64,000 bases of DNA from CAWJMN01 sp963844055 (GTDB taxonomy: Bacteria; Planctomycetota; Planctomycetia; Pirellulales; Pirellulaceae), in the NCBI GenBank assembly GCA_963844055.1, contig CAWJMN010000001.1, forward strand, positions 3,038,001 to 3,102,000. Direction: 5' to 3'. The translations under genes were made by a program, and so were the position numbers. Every line of letters starts with the position of its first letter. The first letter of the stretch is position 1. A model generated the notes under the pieces. The model searched no databases, was not told the origin of the DNA, and saw nothing but the letters and a program-made list of their open reading frames with translations. This document shows, piece after piece, positions 37,850 to 46,588 of this stretch.

Positions 37850-37868
37850 GCCTAACATCTCGTTAGGC
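37850..37868. terminator. Hairpin between convergent hisN and ExbD genes
   Basis: A 7-bp perfect stem, GCCTAAC (37850-37856) with GTTAGGC (37862-37868), lies in the 45-base gap between converging stops. It has no T run on either side, so its terminator role is uncertain. Confidence 0.4.
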
Positions 37869-37877
37869 TGCTGAGCA

Positions 37878-38387
37878 TTACCCGCCTGGAGCTTTGGGTG
37901 GCGAGAACTTGATCTTCTCCACCAGCTTTACAATTTGCTTGTCGGGACCAATGCTTCCCGAGACGGCCGTTATCGCATTGATAACGTGTGCGTACTTCAA
38001 GGCGTAGTCGCAATCTAGCTCTACTTCGGCCGCTTCACGCGTGCTGCCATCTCCTACCAGGCCCGCCACAAACTTATGAACTTCATTCCATGGGCGCTTG
38101 TCCATAAGACTTGCCGGACGGCCAAAGGATTGCTCATTCACCACGATGTCCGTTAGGTCGCCATTGTTGGAGGCAATCAAACGGATCTTGATCGGCGGAA
38201 CCAAGGGATCTGTTGGTGGACCGCCACGTGCCGCCAGCGGCATCTTGATGTTGAAATCCCCTTCCGCATCCGCAATCTTCAGCGTCATGATGAAGAACAC
38301 GAGCAGCTGGAACACGATATCAATCATCGGCGTCATGTCGATGGGGACTTTTGCCTCCACCTGCTTCGACTTGATTTTCATTGCCAT
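37878..38387 (-). CDS. ExbD/TolR-type biopolymer transport protein (second copy)
   Basis: 169 residues from the Met in MAMKIKSKQ; the frame opens four codons earlier. It has a short cytosolic start, one membrane helix with the proton-channel Asp (VPIDMTPMIDIVFQLLVFFIM; PMID is the ExbD signature) and a periplasmic domain ending in KFSPPKAPGG. It is the last gene of the minus-strand ExbB-ExbD-ExbD operon and follows the other ExbD by 53-64 bases. By family it transmits the proton-motive force, with the ExbB pentamer, to an outer-membrane partner. Two different ExbD proteins suggest a mixed dimer. Confidence 0.92.
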   Translation of the reverse strand: MAMKIKSKQVEAKVPIDMTPMIDIVFQLLVFFIMTLKIADAEGDFNIKMPLAARGGPPTDPLVPPIKIRLIASNNGDLTDIVVNEQSFGRPASLMDKRPWNEVHKFVAGLVGDGSTREAAEVELDCDYALKYAHVINAITAVSGSIGPDKQIVKLVEKIKFSPPKAPGG

Positions 38388-38451
38388 TGGATAGCACACC
38401 CTTAAGAAACTGCTAACACCCGCATCGACAAACGACTATTGCCACACCAAC

Positions 38452-38898
38452 CTAATAGCCGCCACGGTCTTCCTTGGCACGCAAGGTGAACTTCTCAAAG
38501 CTCAGATCCTGGCACAATTTGATCATATCCTGTACCTTCCCGGTCTTTGAAGAGAGGTGAGCACGAATGATAATATTCGCGTCAGCAGGACTCTTATTCT
38601 TTAGCTGCAAGATGCTGGCCTCATTTTGAAGCACAGGCTTAATCAAAGCGATATCGGCATAGGCTTGGCCACCAACCACGCATGTCCCATCCTTGAGCAA
38701 TTGCAGAACAATCGGCGTTTCTGACCGAACATTGGGGGGCTTCGCCAGCGTGCTGGAGGGAAGTAGACATCGTTCATCTTGATCGCTGGCGTCAAAGTTA
38801 ATGAGCACCATAAAAAAGGCGATCAGCTGAAACGTCATATCGATCATGGGAGTCATATCGAACTCCATGACCGTCTGTTGCAAAGACTTGATCTTCAT
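38452..38898 (-). CDS. ExbD/TolR-type biopolymer transport protein (first copy)
   Basis: 148 residues. MKIKSLQQTVMEFDMTPMIDMTFQLIAFFMVL contains the short N-terminus, the conserved Asp in PMIDMTFQL and the single membrane helix. The periplasmic part is about 110 residues and includes NIIIRAHLSSKTGKVQDMI, as in other ExbD proteins. It shares its layout with the next gene, but the two differ in their periplasmic halves. The ExbB gene lies 180 bases upstream on the same strand, with a strong hairpin in between, so the stoichiometry of ExbB and ExbD may be set post-transcriptionally. Confidence 0.92.
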   Translation of the reverse strand: MKIKSLQQTVMEFDMTPMIDMTFQLIAFFMVLINFDASDQDERCLLPSSTLAKPPNVRSETPIVLQLLKDGTCVVGGQAYADIALIKPVLQNEASILQLKNKSPADANIIIRAHLSSKTGKVQDMIKLCQDLSFEKFTLRAKEDRGGY

Positions 38899-39022
38899 CG
38901 ATTTTCACCGCTTGATAGCCAAGTTTCGACGAAAGAATTTCCGTCGAAACTCAGGAAGTTGCACTCTCTCGGAAGCCACGGTTTTTGCAGTCTAATGGCA
39001 CCCTAGAGGTGATCCAATGACC

Positions 39023-39052
39023 AAGGTCCTACGTCAATTTACGCAGGACCTT
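39023..39052. terminator. Strong hairpin inside the ExbB-ExbD gap
   Basis: AAGGTCCT-a-CGT (39023-39034) pairs with ACG-c-AGGACCTT (39041-39052). On the plus strand it is followed by TTT; on the minus strand, which carries the operon, no T run follows. It is therefore more likely a partial terminator or a processing or stability element between exbB and exbD than a full stop. Confidence 0.5.
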
Positions 39053-39078
39053 TTTGAACCTTCAATGAACAAAACGAA

Positions 39079-39906
39079 CTACTTCTTTTCAAAGCGCGAC
39101 ATCAGACGAGACGTTTGCTGACCGACTTCCATTACCATCCAAGTCGAACGGTTCTTCAGTAGGTTAAAGGCCAAGATAGCGGGAATAGCCATCACAAGAC
39201 CGACCAGCGTTGTGATCAAAGCGGTGGAAATACCATCGGCAAGTTCCGACGCCTTAGGCGTGGCATCGCTGCGGGCGATAACCATGAAGGACGCCACCAT
39301 CCCGTCTACCGTACCCAGCAACCCGACCATCGGAGCGATCGTACCAATCATCGAGATGTAGCTCAAACGTTGGTCCAAGCGGAGTGCTTCTTCTTCCGCA
39401 ACTTGAGCCATCGCTTCCAAGGACTTGTCGTACCCACCTTGCAGGTTTTGCATTCCTTCGGCCAAAACCTTCCCCAAGAATGACTCGTCATTCTTGGCCA
39501 GATCAAAAGCTTCCTGGAACTTCTTTTCATTGAGGTTTGCCTCAAACGCACCCACCAAAGCCTTGGGGCAGATCGTATCTTGGCGAACCGACAGAATACA
39601 CATGACCAGGATGGCCACAAACGAGAACGACAAAATACCAAACGAAATGACGTAGCGAACGCCAAGTGCCTTCAGAAACCAAACCAGCAGGCTTTCCTCT
39701 TTCTTAGCTGCCTTTTTTGGTTCCCCGTCGTCAGCAGCGGCTGGTGCTGCTGCGGCTCCTTCTTCTTGTGCAAAAGCCGTTTGACATGGCACAAAAGGAG
39801 CAACAGCGGGGGCGACTTGGCCACCTACTACGAACGCAACGAACAACAAAAGCACCGTTGCAATTCGGGACGTACCGAGAACCCTATCCGCATTGACCCG
39901 ACCCAT
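39079..39906 (-). CDS. MotA/TolQ/ExbB proton-channel family protein with an exported-looking N-terminal extension
   Basis: 275 residues. An N-terminal signal-type helix (IATVLLLFVAFVVGGQVAPAVA) and an Ala/Glu/Lys-rich linker precede the ExbB core, which carries three membrane helices: VRYVISFGILSFSFVAILVMCIL, then TIAPMVGLLGTVDGMVASFMVI and LITTLVGLVMAIPAILAF, with the conserved GLLGTV loop. Standard E. coli ExbB lacks the extra exported linker; long forms like this occur in other phyla. It forms the proton-conducting channel with the two downstream ExbD proteins. Upstream are two large TPR-type exported proteins on the same strand, so this may be a dedicated planctomycete Tol/Ton-like trans-envelope system. 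Confidence 0.92.
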   Translation of the reverse strand: MGRVNADRVLGTSRIATVLLLFVAFVVGGQVAPAVAPFVPCQTAFAQEEGAAAAPAAADDGEPKKAAKKEESLLVWFLKALGVRYVISFGILSFSFVAILVMCILSVRQDTICPKALVGAFEANLNEKKFQEAFDLAKNDESFLGKVLAEGMQNLQGGYDKSLEAMAQVAEEEALRLDQRLSYISMIGTIAPMVGLLGTVDGMVASFMVIARSDATPKASELADGISTALITTLVGLVMAIPAILAFNLLKNRSTWMVMEVGQQTSRLMSRFEKK

Positions 39907-40136
39907 TGTGAATCTCCGAACGTAGGCAACCTAAAAACATTGAAAGTAAAGTTAGACCGAGCGGTTAACAGCGAAGCGCTTTCAAGCGACACGATGCCAA
40001 CCGAGCTGATTTTCCGATATCAAAACCGATTCATTCATCTTAAATGGAGTGCCACCCAGCAGCAAACCACTACCAAGCACAATTCATCGTTTTCCACTGC
40101 AAAGCTGCGTAAAGCTTACCCCAACCGGCAAAAACC

Positions 40137-41192
40137 TTACATCTTGTTCGCCCAGAGGCTACCAGAATAACGCTCCGATAGGGTATTTCGGGCAGCCGTG
40201 GCCCGCTCTGGTTTGGCCATTTGATCCCACAATTTAGCCAGGTGAAACAGTGCTTCCGCGTGGGCATCGCTGTCCTGATAAAACAGCAGGTCCGTCTGCA
40301 GGAACGCCAGCAAAGCGTCCTTCGGTCGGTTGGCCTTCAAATGGCACAGCCCCAGTGCATTGTTTGCACGGGCAAAAACGCGTGTATCCGAGGGGTCATT
40401 GTCAGCAATGATCTTGGTCGCAATGGCAACCGCTTCTTCAATCTTGCCGGTTTCAGCAAGGCACGAAGCCTTGCCCGCCGTCGCCAGCAGTTTCAGTTGC
40501 TTAGCTTCTGGTGTAGATAAATCCGTGCCAATGGCGGCTTCAAACTTGGCAAGTGCTTCATCTGCCTTGCCCCCCAGTTGCAATGCCCGGCCCGCCTTGA
40601 TGTTGGCCCGCATCTGATACTCAGGGAAAGTTGCTCCACCCAAGCCTTTTTCACCATAGAACTTCGCGGCAGCCGATACAAAGTCTCCCTTGGCAACTGC
40701 TAAATCGCCGAGCTGCTCAGCAGCCTCGTAAAAGTGGTAGCTTTCTTTGCCGTACTTGCTGACAAACCCAAGCATTGCCTTTTCGGCATCTGCCTTATTG
40801 CCACCTTCACTGATCGCCAAGTTCACCAAGCAAAGGGCCTTGTAGAACGCAACGTCTTGCTTGACTACCGTACGATCAACCGATGCTTCGTCGACCTTTT
40901 TCAGCAAGTCCATGGCCTGGCCAAAGTTCTTTTGCTGAATCGAGTTGCGAGCATTCGAAAGCTCTTCCGGCTCATCACCAAAGGTGATCTTCGAGATCTC
41001 GTTGACCGCAAAGGTGCGCGATACACCCGCAATATCCAGTTCAATTTCCGAAGGAGTGGTCTTGGTAACCGTGCCCCGTTCCGCCTTCTTCTTCAGGTCC
41101 GTCACCTGATCAGGCTTCTGGGCACTTGCTTGCTCAATTGCCGATGCTGCCAGGAGCAGCGCGTAAAATTCCGACGACAAACCGCATGCCAT
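40137..41192 (-). CDS. Exported TPR-type protein; N-terminal frame probably altered
   Basis: 351 residues as read from ATG 41192. After a signal-like N-terminus there is VTDLKKKAERGTVTKTTPSEIELDIAGVSRTFAV, then helical repeats of the tetratricopeptide type (QMRANIKAGRALQLGGKADEALAKFEAAI, ANNALGLCHLKANRPKDALLAFLQTDLLF, DAHAEALFHLAKLWDQM). The ribosome site AAGGAG (41194-41199) is one base from ATG 41192 but six from ATG 41187 in another frame. That frame reads MRFVVGIL and, if one GC were restored at 41159-41163, continues into RALLLAASAIEQASAQ, a perfect signal peptide. The encoded protein is probably 351-352 residues and periplasmic. It lies between the large TPR gene and exbB in one operon. 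Confidence 0.8.
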   Translation of the reverse strand: MACGLSSEFYALLLAASAIEQASAQKPDQVTDLKKKAERGTVTKTTPSEIELDIAGVSRTFAVNEISKITFGDEPEELSNARNSIQQKNFGQAMDLLKKVDEASVDRTVVKQDVAFYKALCLVNLAISEGGNKADAEKAMLGFVSKYGKESYHFYEAAEQLGDLAVAKGDFVSAAAKFYGEKGLGGATFPEYQMRANIKAGRALQLGGKADEALAKFEAAIGTDLSTPEAKQLKLLATAGKASCLAETGKIEEAVAIATKIIADNDPSDTRVFARANNALGLCHLKANRPKDALLAFLQTDLLFYQDSDAHAEALFHLAKLWDQMAKPERATAARNTLSERYSGSLWANKM

Positions 41193-41193
41193 T

Positions 41194-41199
41194 CTCCTT
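41194..41199 (-). promoter_or_regulatory. Ribosome binding site that argues for an alternative start of the TPR gene
   Basis: AAGGAG on the minus strand is one base from ATG 41192 and six bases from ATG 41187. The good spacing is to the second, out-of-frame ATG, evidence that the gene has lost bases further in. Confidence 0.7.
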
Positions 41200-41377
41200 G
41201 AAAGATCCACTTCTCGCGGCACTAACCACGTGAAGCGATTGCTCACAACCACTTATTTCAAATTCCGGTGAAGAGCCCCATTAAAGGCCATTGCGGCTAA
41301 GATCACTTGAACGCAGCCACAGCCAAAATGTACTCATTCACCGACAAAATCACCTAGTAAACAAATCACGAACGATG

Positions 41378-44300
41378 CTATTTGGTGGCGCCCGCTGGCG
41401 CCCCAGGTATCACTGGCTTAACCACTGGTACTGGCACAACACCCCCAGGAACAAGGGGTGCAGGTGTGCCTGCGGGAGCGGTTCCCGTTGCAGGAGCAGC
41501 CGCAGGACCTTTTGCCGTAGCAGGTCCCTTATTGGGACCTTTTTCAATCCCTGGCTCGGCTAGGCCTAGCGGCTTTTGCCCCATTGCCGTCTGAATCTTC
41601 TTGAGCAGGTCATCGTACTTCGGACGCCAGTTTGGCCCGCCATCGCCATAAAAGCCAATCGTCAGCGTCACATCCTTTTTGGCAGCCGCCAAGGTCGCTT
41701 CCTTTTTGGCAGGGTCCTTCGCAGCATACTTAAATCGACAAAGTGCGAGGTTATAGCGAGCTTCGTGTAGCTCTTCCTTGTTCCTGCCAGTTCCGGCGGC
41801 CATTTTGCCAATCTGCCCCCAGCCCCAGATGATGTTTTTCCCAACATCTTTTCCATCACTACGCTTACGAGCTCCAGAGATGGCGTCGCTATAGCGGTCC
41901 ACTTGGCCCAAATCGCCCCACATTTGATAGGTCTTCGCGGCCTCGATCTGAACCATCAAAGTATTGGGGGAATCCTTCAAAATTGCCTCAAAGGCATCCA
42001 TCGCTTCCTTGTACTTCAGCTGGCTTCGCTGCGTGAGGGCCAACTGATACTGCAGCTGCTGGGCCATTCGAGGAGACTTGAAGTAGGTCGGACTTGCCTT
42101 TCCTTTTTCAATGAGCTTCTTGTAGATGTCGGCCGATTTACCGAAGTAAACAAGGCCCCCCTTCTTGTCCGCTCCTCCTGCTGAGAAGCTGTCGCCCATT
42201 CCACGGTACGTTTCCGCCACCCAGTTCAGGACTTCTGGCTCCGACGACTCGCCGGACACCCGCTCCAAAAACTTCTCAAACCCCTTACCAAGGGCGACCT
42301 TGGCGTCACCGTCGGCCAGTTCCATCTGGGTCTTCAAATCGCGAGCCAGGCTCACATAGTTGGAAACCAACGTCTTTTGACCTTCGGGAGTATCGCCAAG
42401 CAATGTCTTTAGGCTGTCCATCATGTCGTCAGCCTTCTTCAGAACCGCATCTGTGTCCTTGGCTGTAGGCAGGGCGGTGATATAGGCTCGCAATGCCGTA
42501 CGATAAGCCTCTGCCGCATAGCCATCCTTGCCGGCAAGCGACGGATCATTCCGCTTAGCAAGTGCCACAGGGCCAATTTTTTCGTCCTCAAGCATGGTGA
42601 CTGCTCGAGCGGCTTCACCCGTATCGACCAAAATCTGCGCCAAAGACAACACTGCCGTTGCCATGCTTGGCGAGTTCGGTGCTGAGGTCATCATCCGCTT
42701 CACACCGTCGTCAAGGACTTGCTTTCCACGCTTCATCAAGGCTTCAAGCTCTTGACGCTTGGCAGCAGCGGTAACTCCCATCGGAGCTTCCTTGGTGCCA
42801 GCTTCCCATTCCTTCACCTCACGCATTCCCTGGATGTAGTTGCGCCACAAAGCCTGCCCTAGCTTTAGCTCGGCCGTACCGCGCTGATCCGAATCCGCTG
42901 GGATTTTGGCCAAATAGGCTTCCGCTTCGCTCAGCTTTCCTTCTCCAATCATCAGAGGAATTAGGGTTCCCAGCGCCTTGTCTGACTCGGGCTGATTGGG
43001 CCATTGCTGAACCATGAACTGGCAAATCGAGATGATCTGATTATTTTCCCAGGACTTATCGGTGGTCATGTTTTCGCGAGCCAACTGCACATAGCCCACC
43101 ATGACTAGTTCCGCACAACTTCGAGCGTTATCCGCCTGGGGGAACTTCCTAGCCACAAACTCACCAAGCACAATTGCGTCGTAGTAGTTTTGCTTTTGGA
43201 ATGACAAGAAGCAGAGCAAATAACGCAGCTTGTTGATGGTCGCCATCTCCGTTTCCGGCGTGGCAAGCTTCAAGGCCATCATATAGTACTGATACGCCTC
43301 ATCTCGCAATTCTTCCGACTGCTTCTTGCTGGCGTCGATTTCCTTGGCAAGCAAGTCCTTCTTTGCAGGATCCGTCTCATTGCCCAGGGCAATACCATTC
43401 GCGGTCACCATTTGGTTCGCGTCGGTCATCTGAGTAATGGCCTCGTCGCCAGCACCCTTTGCCTCATCAAAGTTTTTGGGAACGATCTTGGTTGTTGCTG
43501 CACCCGTAGCGGAATCCCCTCCAACGAAGCTTGGCAGCAACTTGCGAGCATCATCCTGGAAGGGACCGATGCTGCGGGAAACAAACTGCACCATCGTGCG
43601 CCCTTCCGTCAACACCTTGCGGATTTCGGGGCTCTTGGGATCCTTGGCCTTGAGGTCGTCGGCAACTGCTTTCGCTGCCTTGGCCGCAACAAGCCTTAAC
43701 TCCATAAAGTTCGGAGCGCGAAGTTCCTCAGGACGGGCATCCCGGACAAACGGAGCCACCTTGTCGAAAAGTTCTTTGTTCTTCCCATCGGCCGCCATCG
43801 ACTTGGCTGCCATCAGCATCGTGCTCACTTCCAGACGACGACCATCGGGCGAGTCCCCCAGGCCATCTTGGGCCAATACTTCATCGAAATAAGGCACGGC
43901 TTCCTTGTGGCGTCCCAGCTTTTGGGCACAGCGACCTTGCCCAGCCCGGGCGATAAATCCTGCTGGACGGGTTCGGTTGTCTTCGTAGATCTTTTTGTAC
44001 TTTTCAAAGCTAGAATCGAGCCACTTTTTGCGGTTGGCGTCAGCGTCTGGATAGGACTCACCCAGCGTCTCCTCGCATTGCCCCACCATCAGGCGGGCAC
44101 GTAAAAAATCGCTCCGATAACGCGCACGATCTTCAAACCGCCGCGGATCTTGTTTTTCATCGATGTTGGCGGGGAACTGCTTCAGCCGATCACGCACATC
44201 GTCACCGATGGCCGTAAACGCCTTGGCCGCTTCTTGCAGCATCGTGCGTGCTTCGCCGATCAGGGCGTCTTTTGCCTCCGGCTTGGCCTTTTTCGACTTT

Positions 44301-44698
44301 TCTAGCCGATTCACCCCTCGATTAAAAATCACATTGGCAAGGCTGGTCTTGGCGGAAAGTGCCAAGGGGCTATCTTTGTCGGTCGCCAGGAACTCGTTCA
44401 TCGTCTTCTGGCCGTCATCCAGCCACTTATCCCGAATCGCGGGATCGCCGATCGTCACAGCCCCTTCCACAAGTGTCACGCCGCGCTCGTAAAGTAGCCG
44501 CGACTTGAACTGCGCCGGAACTGCCGGGTTGTCCTTGATGGAATCTAGATAGTCGATCGCCGTATCAAATAGCTCGGCATCGCGCAAAGCCTTAATAAAG
44601 GCCTCAGCAGGCTCGTAAGCCCTCGCCGAAGCCCCAACAAGGAGAATCGCTCCCCAAACTGCTACAACCCCAGCCATCCGGGCGTATGACCGACCCAT
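41378..44698 (-). CDS. Very large exported TPR-like protein of the ExbB/ExbD operon
   Basis: 1,106 residues from ATG 44698, preceded by AAGGA at nine bases. An upstream in-frame start (44755) would bury the signal peptide RMAGVVAVWGAILLVGASARA. The body is almost entirely alpha-helical repeat of TPR type, with units such as RAGQGRCAQKLGRHKEAVPYFDEVL, TAVLSLAQILVDTGEAARAVTML and LALTQRSQLKYKEAMDAFEAILKDSP. The last 90 residues are a Gly/Pro/Ala/Val-rich tail (KGPNKGPATAKGPAAAPATG onwards). It is predicted periplasmic and first in the operon with the smaller TPR protein, ExbB and two ExbD. A scaffold that links the proton channel to the outer layer of the envelope is an inference. Confidence 0.9.
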   Translation of the reverse strand: MGRSYARMAGVVAVWGAILLVGASARAYEPAEAFIKALRDAELFDTAIDYLDSIKDNPAVPAQFKSRLLYERGVTLVEGAVTIGDPAIRDKWLDDGQKTMNEFLATDKDSPLALSAKTSLANVIFNRGVNRLEKSKKAKPEAKDALIGEARTMLQEAAKAFTAIGDDVRDRLKQFPANIDEKQDPRRFEDRARYRSDFLRARLMVGQCEETLGESYPDADANRKKWLDSSFEKYKKIYEDNRTRPAGFIARAGQGRCAQKLGRHKEAVPYFDEVLAQDGLGDSPDGRRLEVSTMLMAAKSMAADGKNKELFDKVAPFVRDARPEELRAPNFMELRLVAAKAAKAVADDLKAKDPKSPEIRKVLTEGRTMVQFVSRSIGPFQDDARKLLPSFVGGDSATGAATTKIVPKNFDEAKGAGDEAITQMTDANQMVTANGIALGNETDPAKKDLLAKEIDASKKQSEELRDEAYQYYMMALKLATPETEMATINKLRYLLCFLSFQKQNYYDAIVLGEFVARKFPQADNARSCAELVMVGYVQLARENMTTDKSWENNQIISICQFMVQQWPNQPESDKALGTLIPLMIGEGKLSEAEAYLAKIPADSDQRGTAELKLGQALWRNYIQGMREVKEWEAGTKEAPMGVTAAAKRQELEALMKRGKQVLDDGVKRMMTSAPNSPSMATAVLSLAQILVDTGEAARAVTMLEDEKIGPVALAKRNDPSLAGKDGYAAEAYRTALRAYITALPTAKDTDAVLKKADDMMDSLKTLLGDTPEGQKTLVSNYVSLARDLKTQMELADGDAKVALGKGFEKFLERVSGESSEPEVLNWVAETYRGMGDSFSAGGADKKGGLVYFGKSADIYKKLIEKGKASPTYFKSPRMAQQLQYQLALTQRSQLKYKEAMDAFEAILKDSPNTLMVQIEAAKTYQMWGDLGQVDRYSDAISGARKRSDGKDVGKNIIWGWGQIGKMAAGTGRNKEELHEARYNLALCRFKYAAKDPAKKEATLAAAKKDVTLTIGFYGDGGPNWRPKYDDLLKKIQTAMGQKPLGLAEPGIEKGPNKGPATAKGPAAAPATGTAPAGTPAPLVPGGVVPVPVVKPVIPGAPAGATK

Positions 44699-45165
44699 GC
44701 AGAGATTCCTTAAGATGGAAATACAGCGCATCACGACTCCACCCCAGCTAGTCAACCATGGCGAGTGCCGCTTCCCGCCTCAAAAAAAGAGAAGACCCTT
44801 AAGTTATAAACTTCTGACCCGAGATTCAACTGTCTAGCGGGGTTGATCGTGTCCCAATTTGCAAATTAAGGGGATTTAGGCCAACACTAGGATTCCACCG
44901 CGCGAAATGGCTACAATGGGAGGCGTGGCCCTCACATCCGGCGGAAGAATCCTTAAATCCTACTACTCTGGGTGGGACCTAAGCCCCGTTTCCTCCGCTT
45001 GGCTGACGACTTGCGCAACGCTGGGTTACAGTTGTCCGATTTGTAACGAGGAGGAGTGACGTCGCACCGTCACGTGTGGTCATGGTAAACCTTTTCCCCG
45101 ATCGGCCCGACCTCGGCTCCGCGTCGCCAAGGCCCTACGGTCCCACCCATTACCAAAGCCGCCCC
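44699..45165. promoter_or_regulatory. Divergent promoter region between the TPR/Exb operon and the exported-protein operon
   Basis: 467 bases between ATG 44698 (minus) and ATG 45166 (plus). Both operons must be initiated here. A ribosome site for the minus-strand gene is visible (plus-strand TCCTT about 44708-44712). No clear consensus promoter box can be assigned and no RNA gene was recognised. Confidence 0.45.
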
Positions 45166-46575
45166 ATGAAGCTACGGCTATTTGCCATGGTGGCCTGCTT
45201 GGTCCTAGTGCTGACCGTGGCAGAACGTGCCCGTGACCCAAAATCTTGGGCGTGGCTTGAAACTCTCTCTAAGCCTGTCCAGCCCGACTCCACCGGTGTG
45301 GACACACTTCTCCGACGTGCCGAGCCCTCCCAGGCAGACCTCGCGGTCCACGTTTACGCTCAAGAGAGTTCCTCCGAACCGGCGAAGCCCGCAACGCCTC
45401 CTAAAACAGAGTCGGCGGATGACGACGCTGCTCCTGCTGCCGAAGATCCAGCCACCTTTCCTAGCGCCAAGGCCTGGAATCTTGGCTGGAAGGAAGTCTA
45501 TCAAAGTCTCGATTTCGAGCAGCAGACCCTCCTTTACGACCTCGTTGGCAGCGGTTTTGAACGAGCAACCCTTTCACCTGAAGATCAGAAGTTGGCTCGC
45601 GATCTTTTAGCGATAATGACCGCTCGGTGGGAAGCCTATTCCGTCAAGGCATTTCAATCACTTGCTGCTATCGATGAGACGGATCGATCAAGCTGGGTCG
45701 AAGTACTGCGTGACGTTAACACTCGGCAAAAAGAAAAACTCGCTCCCGCGCTCTTAGCTCTGGCTAACGGCGAAAAGGCAACCGAAGCGCAACTTGCCGA
45801 ACTCAAAGACTTTCAGGACCAGCTCGATTCCATTGCATTACTGCGGGTCGCCGACGATACCGTGATGCGTCCCGCCGATCATCAGGTCTTTTTTCGCTTC
45901 CTGTTAGATCCGCTGCCAGTTGCCAAAACCGACCTCTCCTCGATTACCTTCCTGCAACTACTTAAGCAGTCCGAAGACTATCGCGGTAAGCCCATTACGA
46001 TCCGCGGACGTGTAAAAGAAGTCATTCGCCAGCCCGCTCCCAAAAACCGCTCGGGCGTCGAGGAAATCTACATCTATTGGCTCATGCTCGAAGGGGGACC
46101 AACTTCACCCATTCGCATCTGCTCGATCAAACTCCCGGAAGGGTTCCCAGAAGTCAAACCAGCCGATGGCAAGACGCGTCAACGATTCCAGGAGGATATC
46201 GTGCTGCGTGGATACTTCCTGAAGCGATTCGCCTACCAAGCAAAAGATGGCGACAGGACTGCTCCCTTCATCCTGGCGACTCAGCCCACATGGCTTCCTA
46301 CAAAAACGCTGCGTGAAGAGACGACCGATGAAGCCTTCATGCATGACATGCAGTTCATGGTACCCGTTACCATCCTCGTCTCATTCGTGATTGTGGCTTT
46401 GGTTTACGTTGTCGCGTTTCGGCGAAAAAATCATCCCGCCCCAACTGGCCCCAGCGAAGCAACGCTAAAAGACTTAGAAAAGTTCCCTGTTCCGCTCAGT
46501 GTCGATGAAAGCCTCAGGCAGCTAGAGCAACAGGACTTCACCCCACAACCTCCTTCGTTTCCCAAAGACCTGTAA
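45166..46575 (+). CDS. Membrane-anchored exported protein with OB-like domain, function unknown
   Basis: 469 residues from ATG 45166. The open frame runs back to 45076, but the signal-like stretch MKLRLFAMVACLVLVLTVAE begins here. The exported part contains a helical region (GWKEVYQSLDFEQQTLLYDL) and then a beta-rich segment (YRGKPITIRGRVKEVIRQPA...IYWLMLEGG...ICSIKLPEGF), which looks like an OB fold. A C-terminal membrane helix (FMVPVTILVSFVIVALVYVVAF) and short cytosolic tail end the protein. A similar beta-rich segment is found twice in the next gene, so the two are paralogous parts of one complex. It is the first gene of an apparent three-gene operon. Confidence 0.75.
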   Translation: MKLRLFAMVACLVLVLTVAERARDPKSWAWLETLSKPVQPDSTGVDTLLRRAEPSQADLAVHVYAQESSSEPAKPATPPKTESADDDAAPAAEDPATFPSAKAWNLGWKEVYQSLDFEQQTLLYDLVGSGFERATLSPEDQKLARDLLAIMTARWEAYSVKAFQSLAAIDETDRSSWVEVLRDVNTRQKEKLAPALLALANGEKATEAQLAELKDFQDQLDSIALLRVADDTVMRPADHQVFFRFLLDPLPVAKTDLSSITFLQLLKQSEDYRGKPITIRGRVKEVIRQPAPKNRSGVEEIYIYWLMLEGGPTSPIRICSIKLPEGFPEVKPADGKTRQRFQEDIVLRGYFLKRFAYQAKDGDRTAPFILATQPTWLPTKTLREETTDEAFMHDMQFMVPVTILVSFVIVALVYVVAFRRKNHPAPTGPSEATLKDLEKFPVPLSVDESLRQLEQQDFTPQPPSFPKDL

Positions 46576-46588
46576 GGGGACTAGCCGC

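Noticed and set aside
37850..37868. Bidirectional intrinsic terminator between hisN and exbD
   Set aside because: The stem is perfect but short and no T run follows on either strand, so it is listed only as a hairpin with low confidence.
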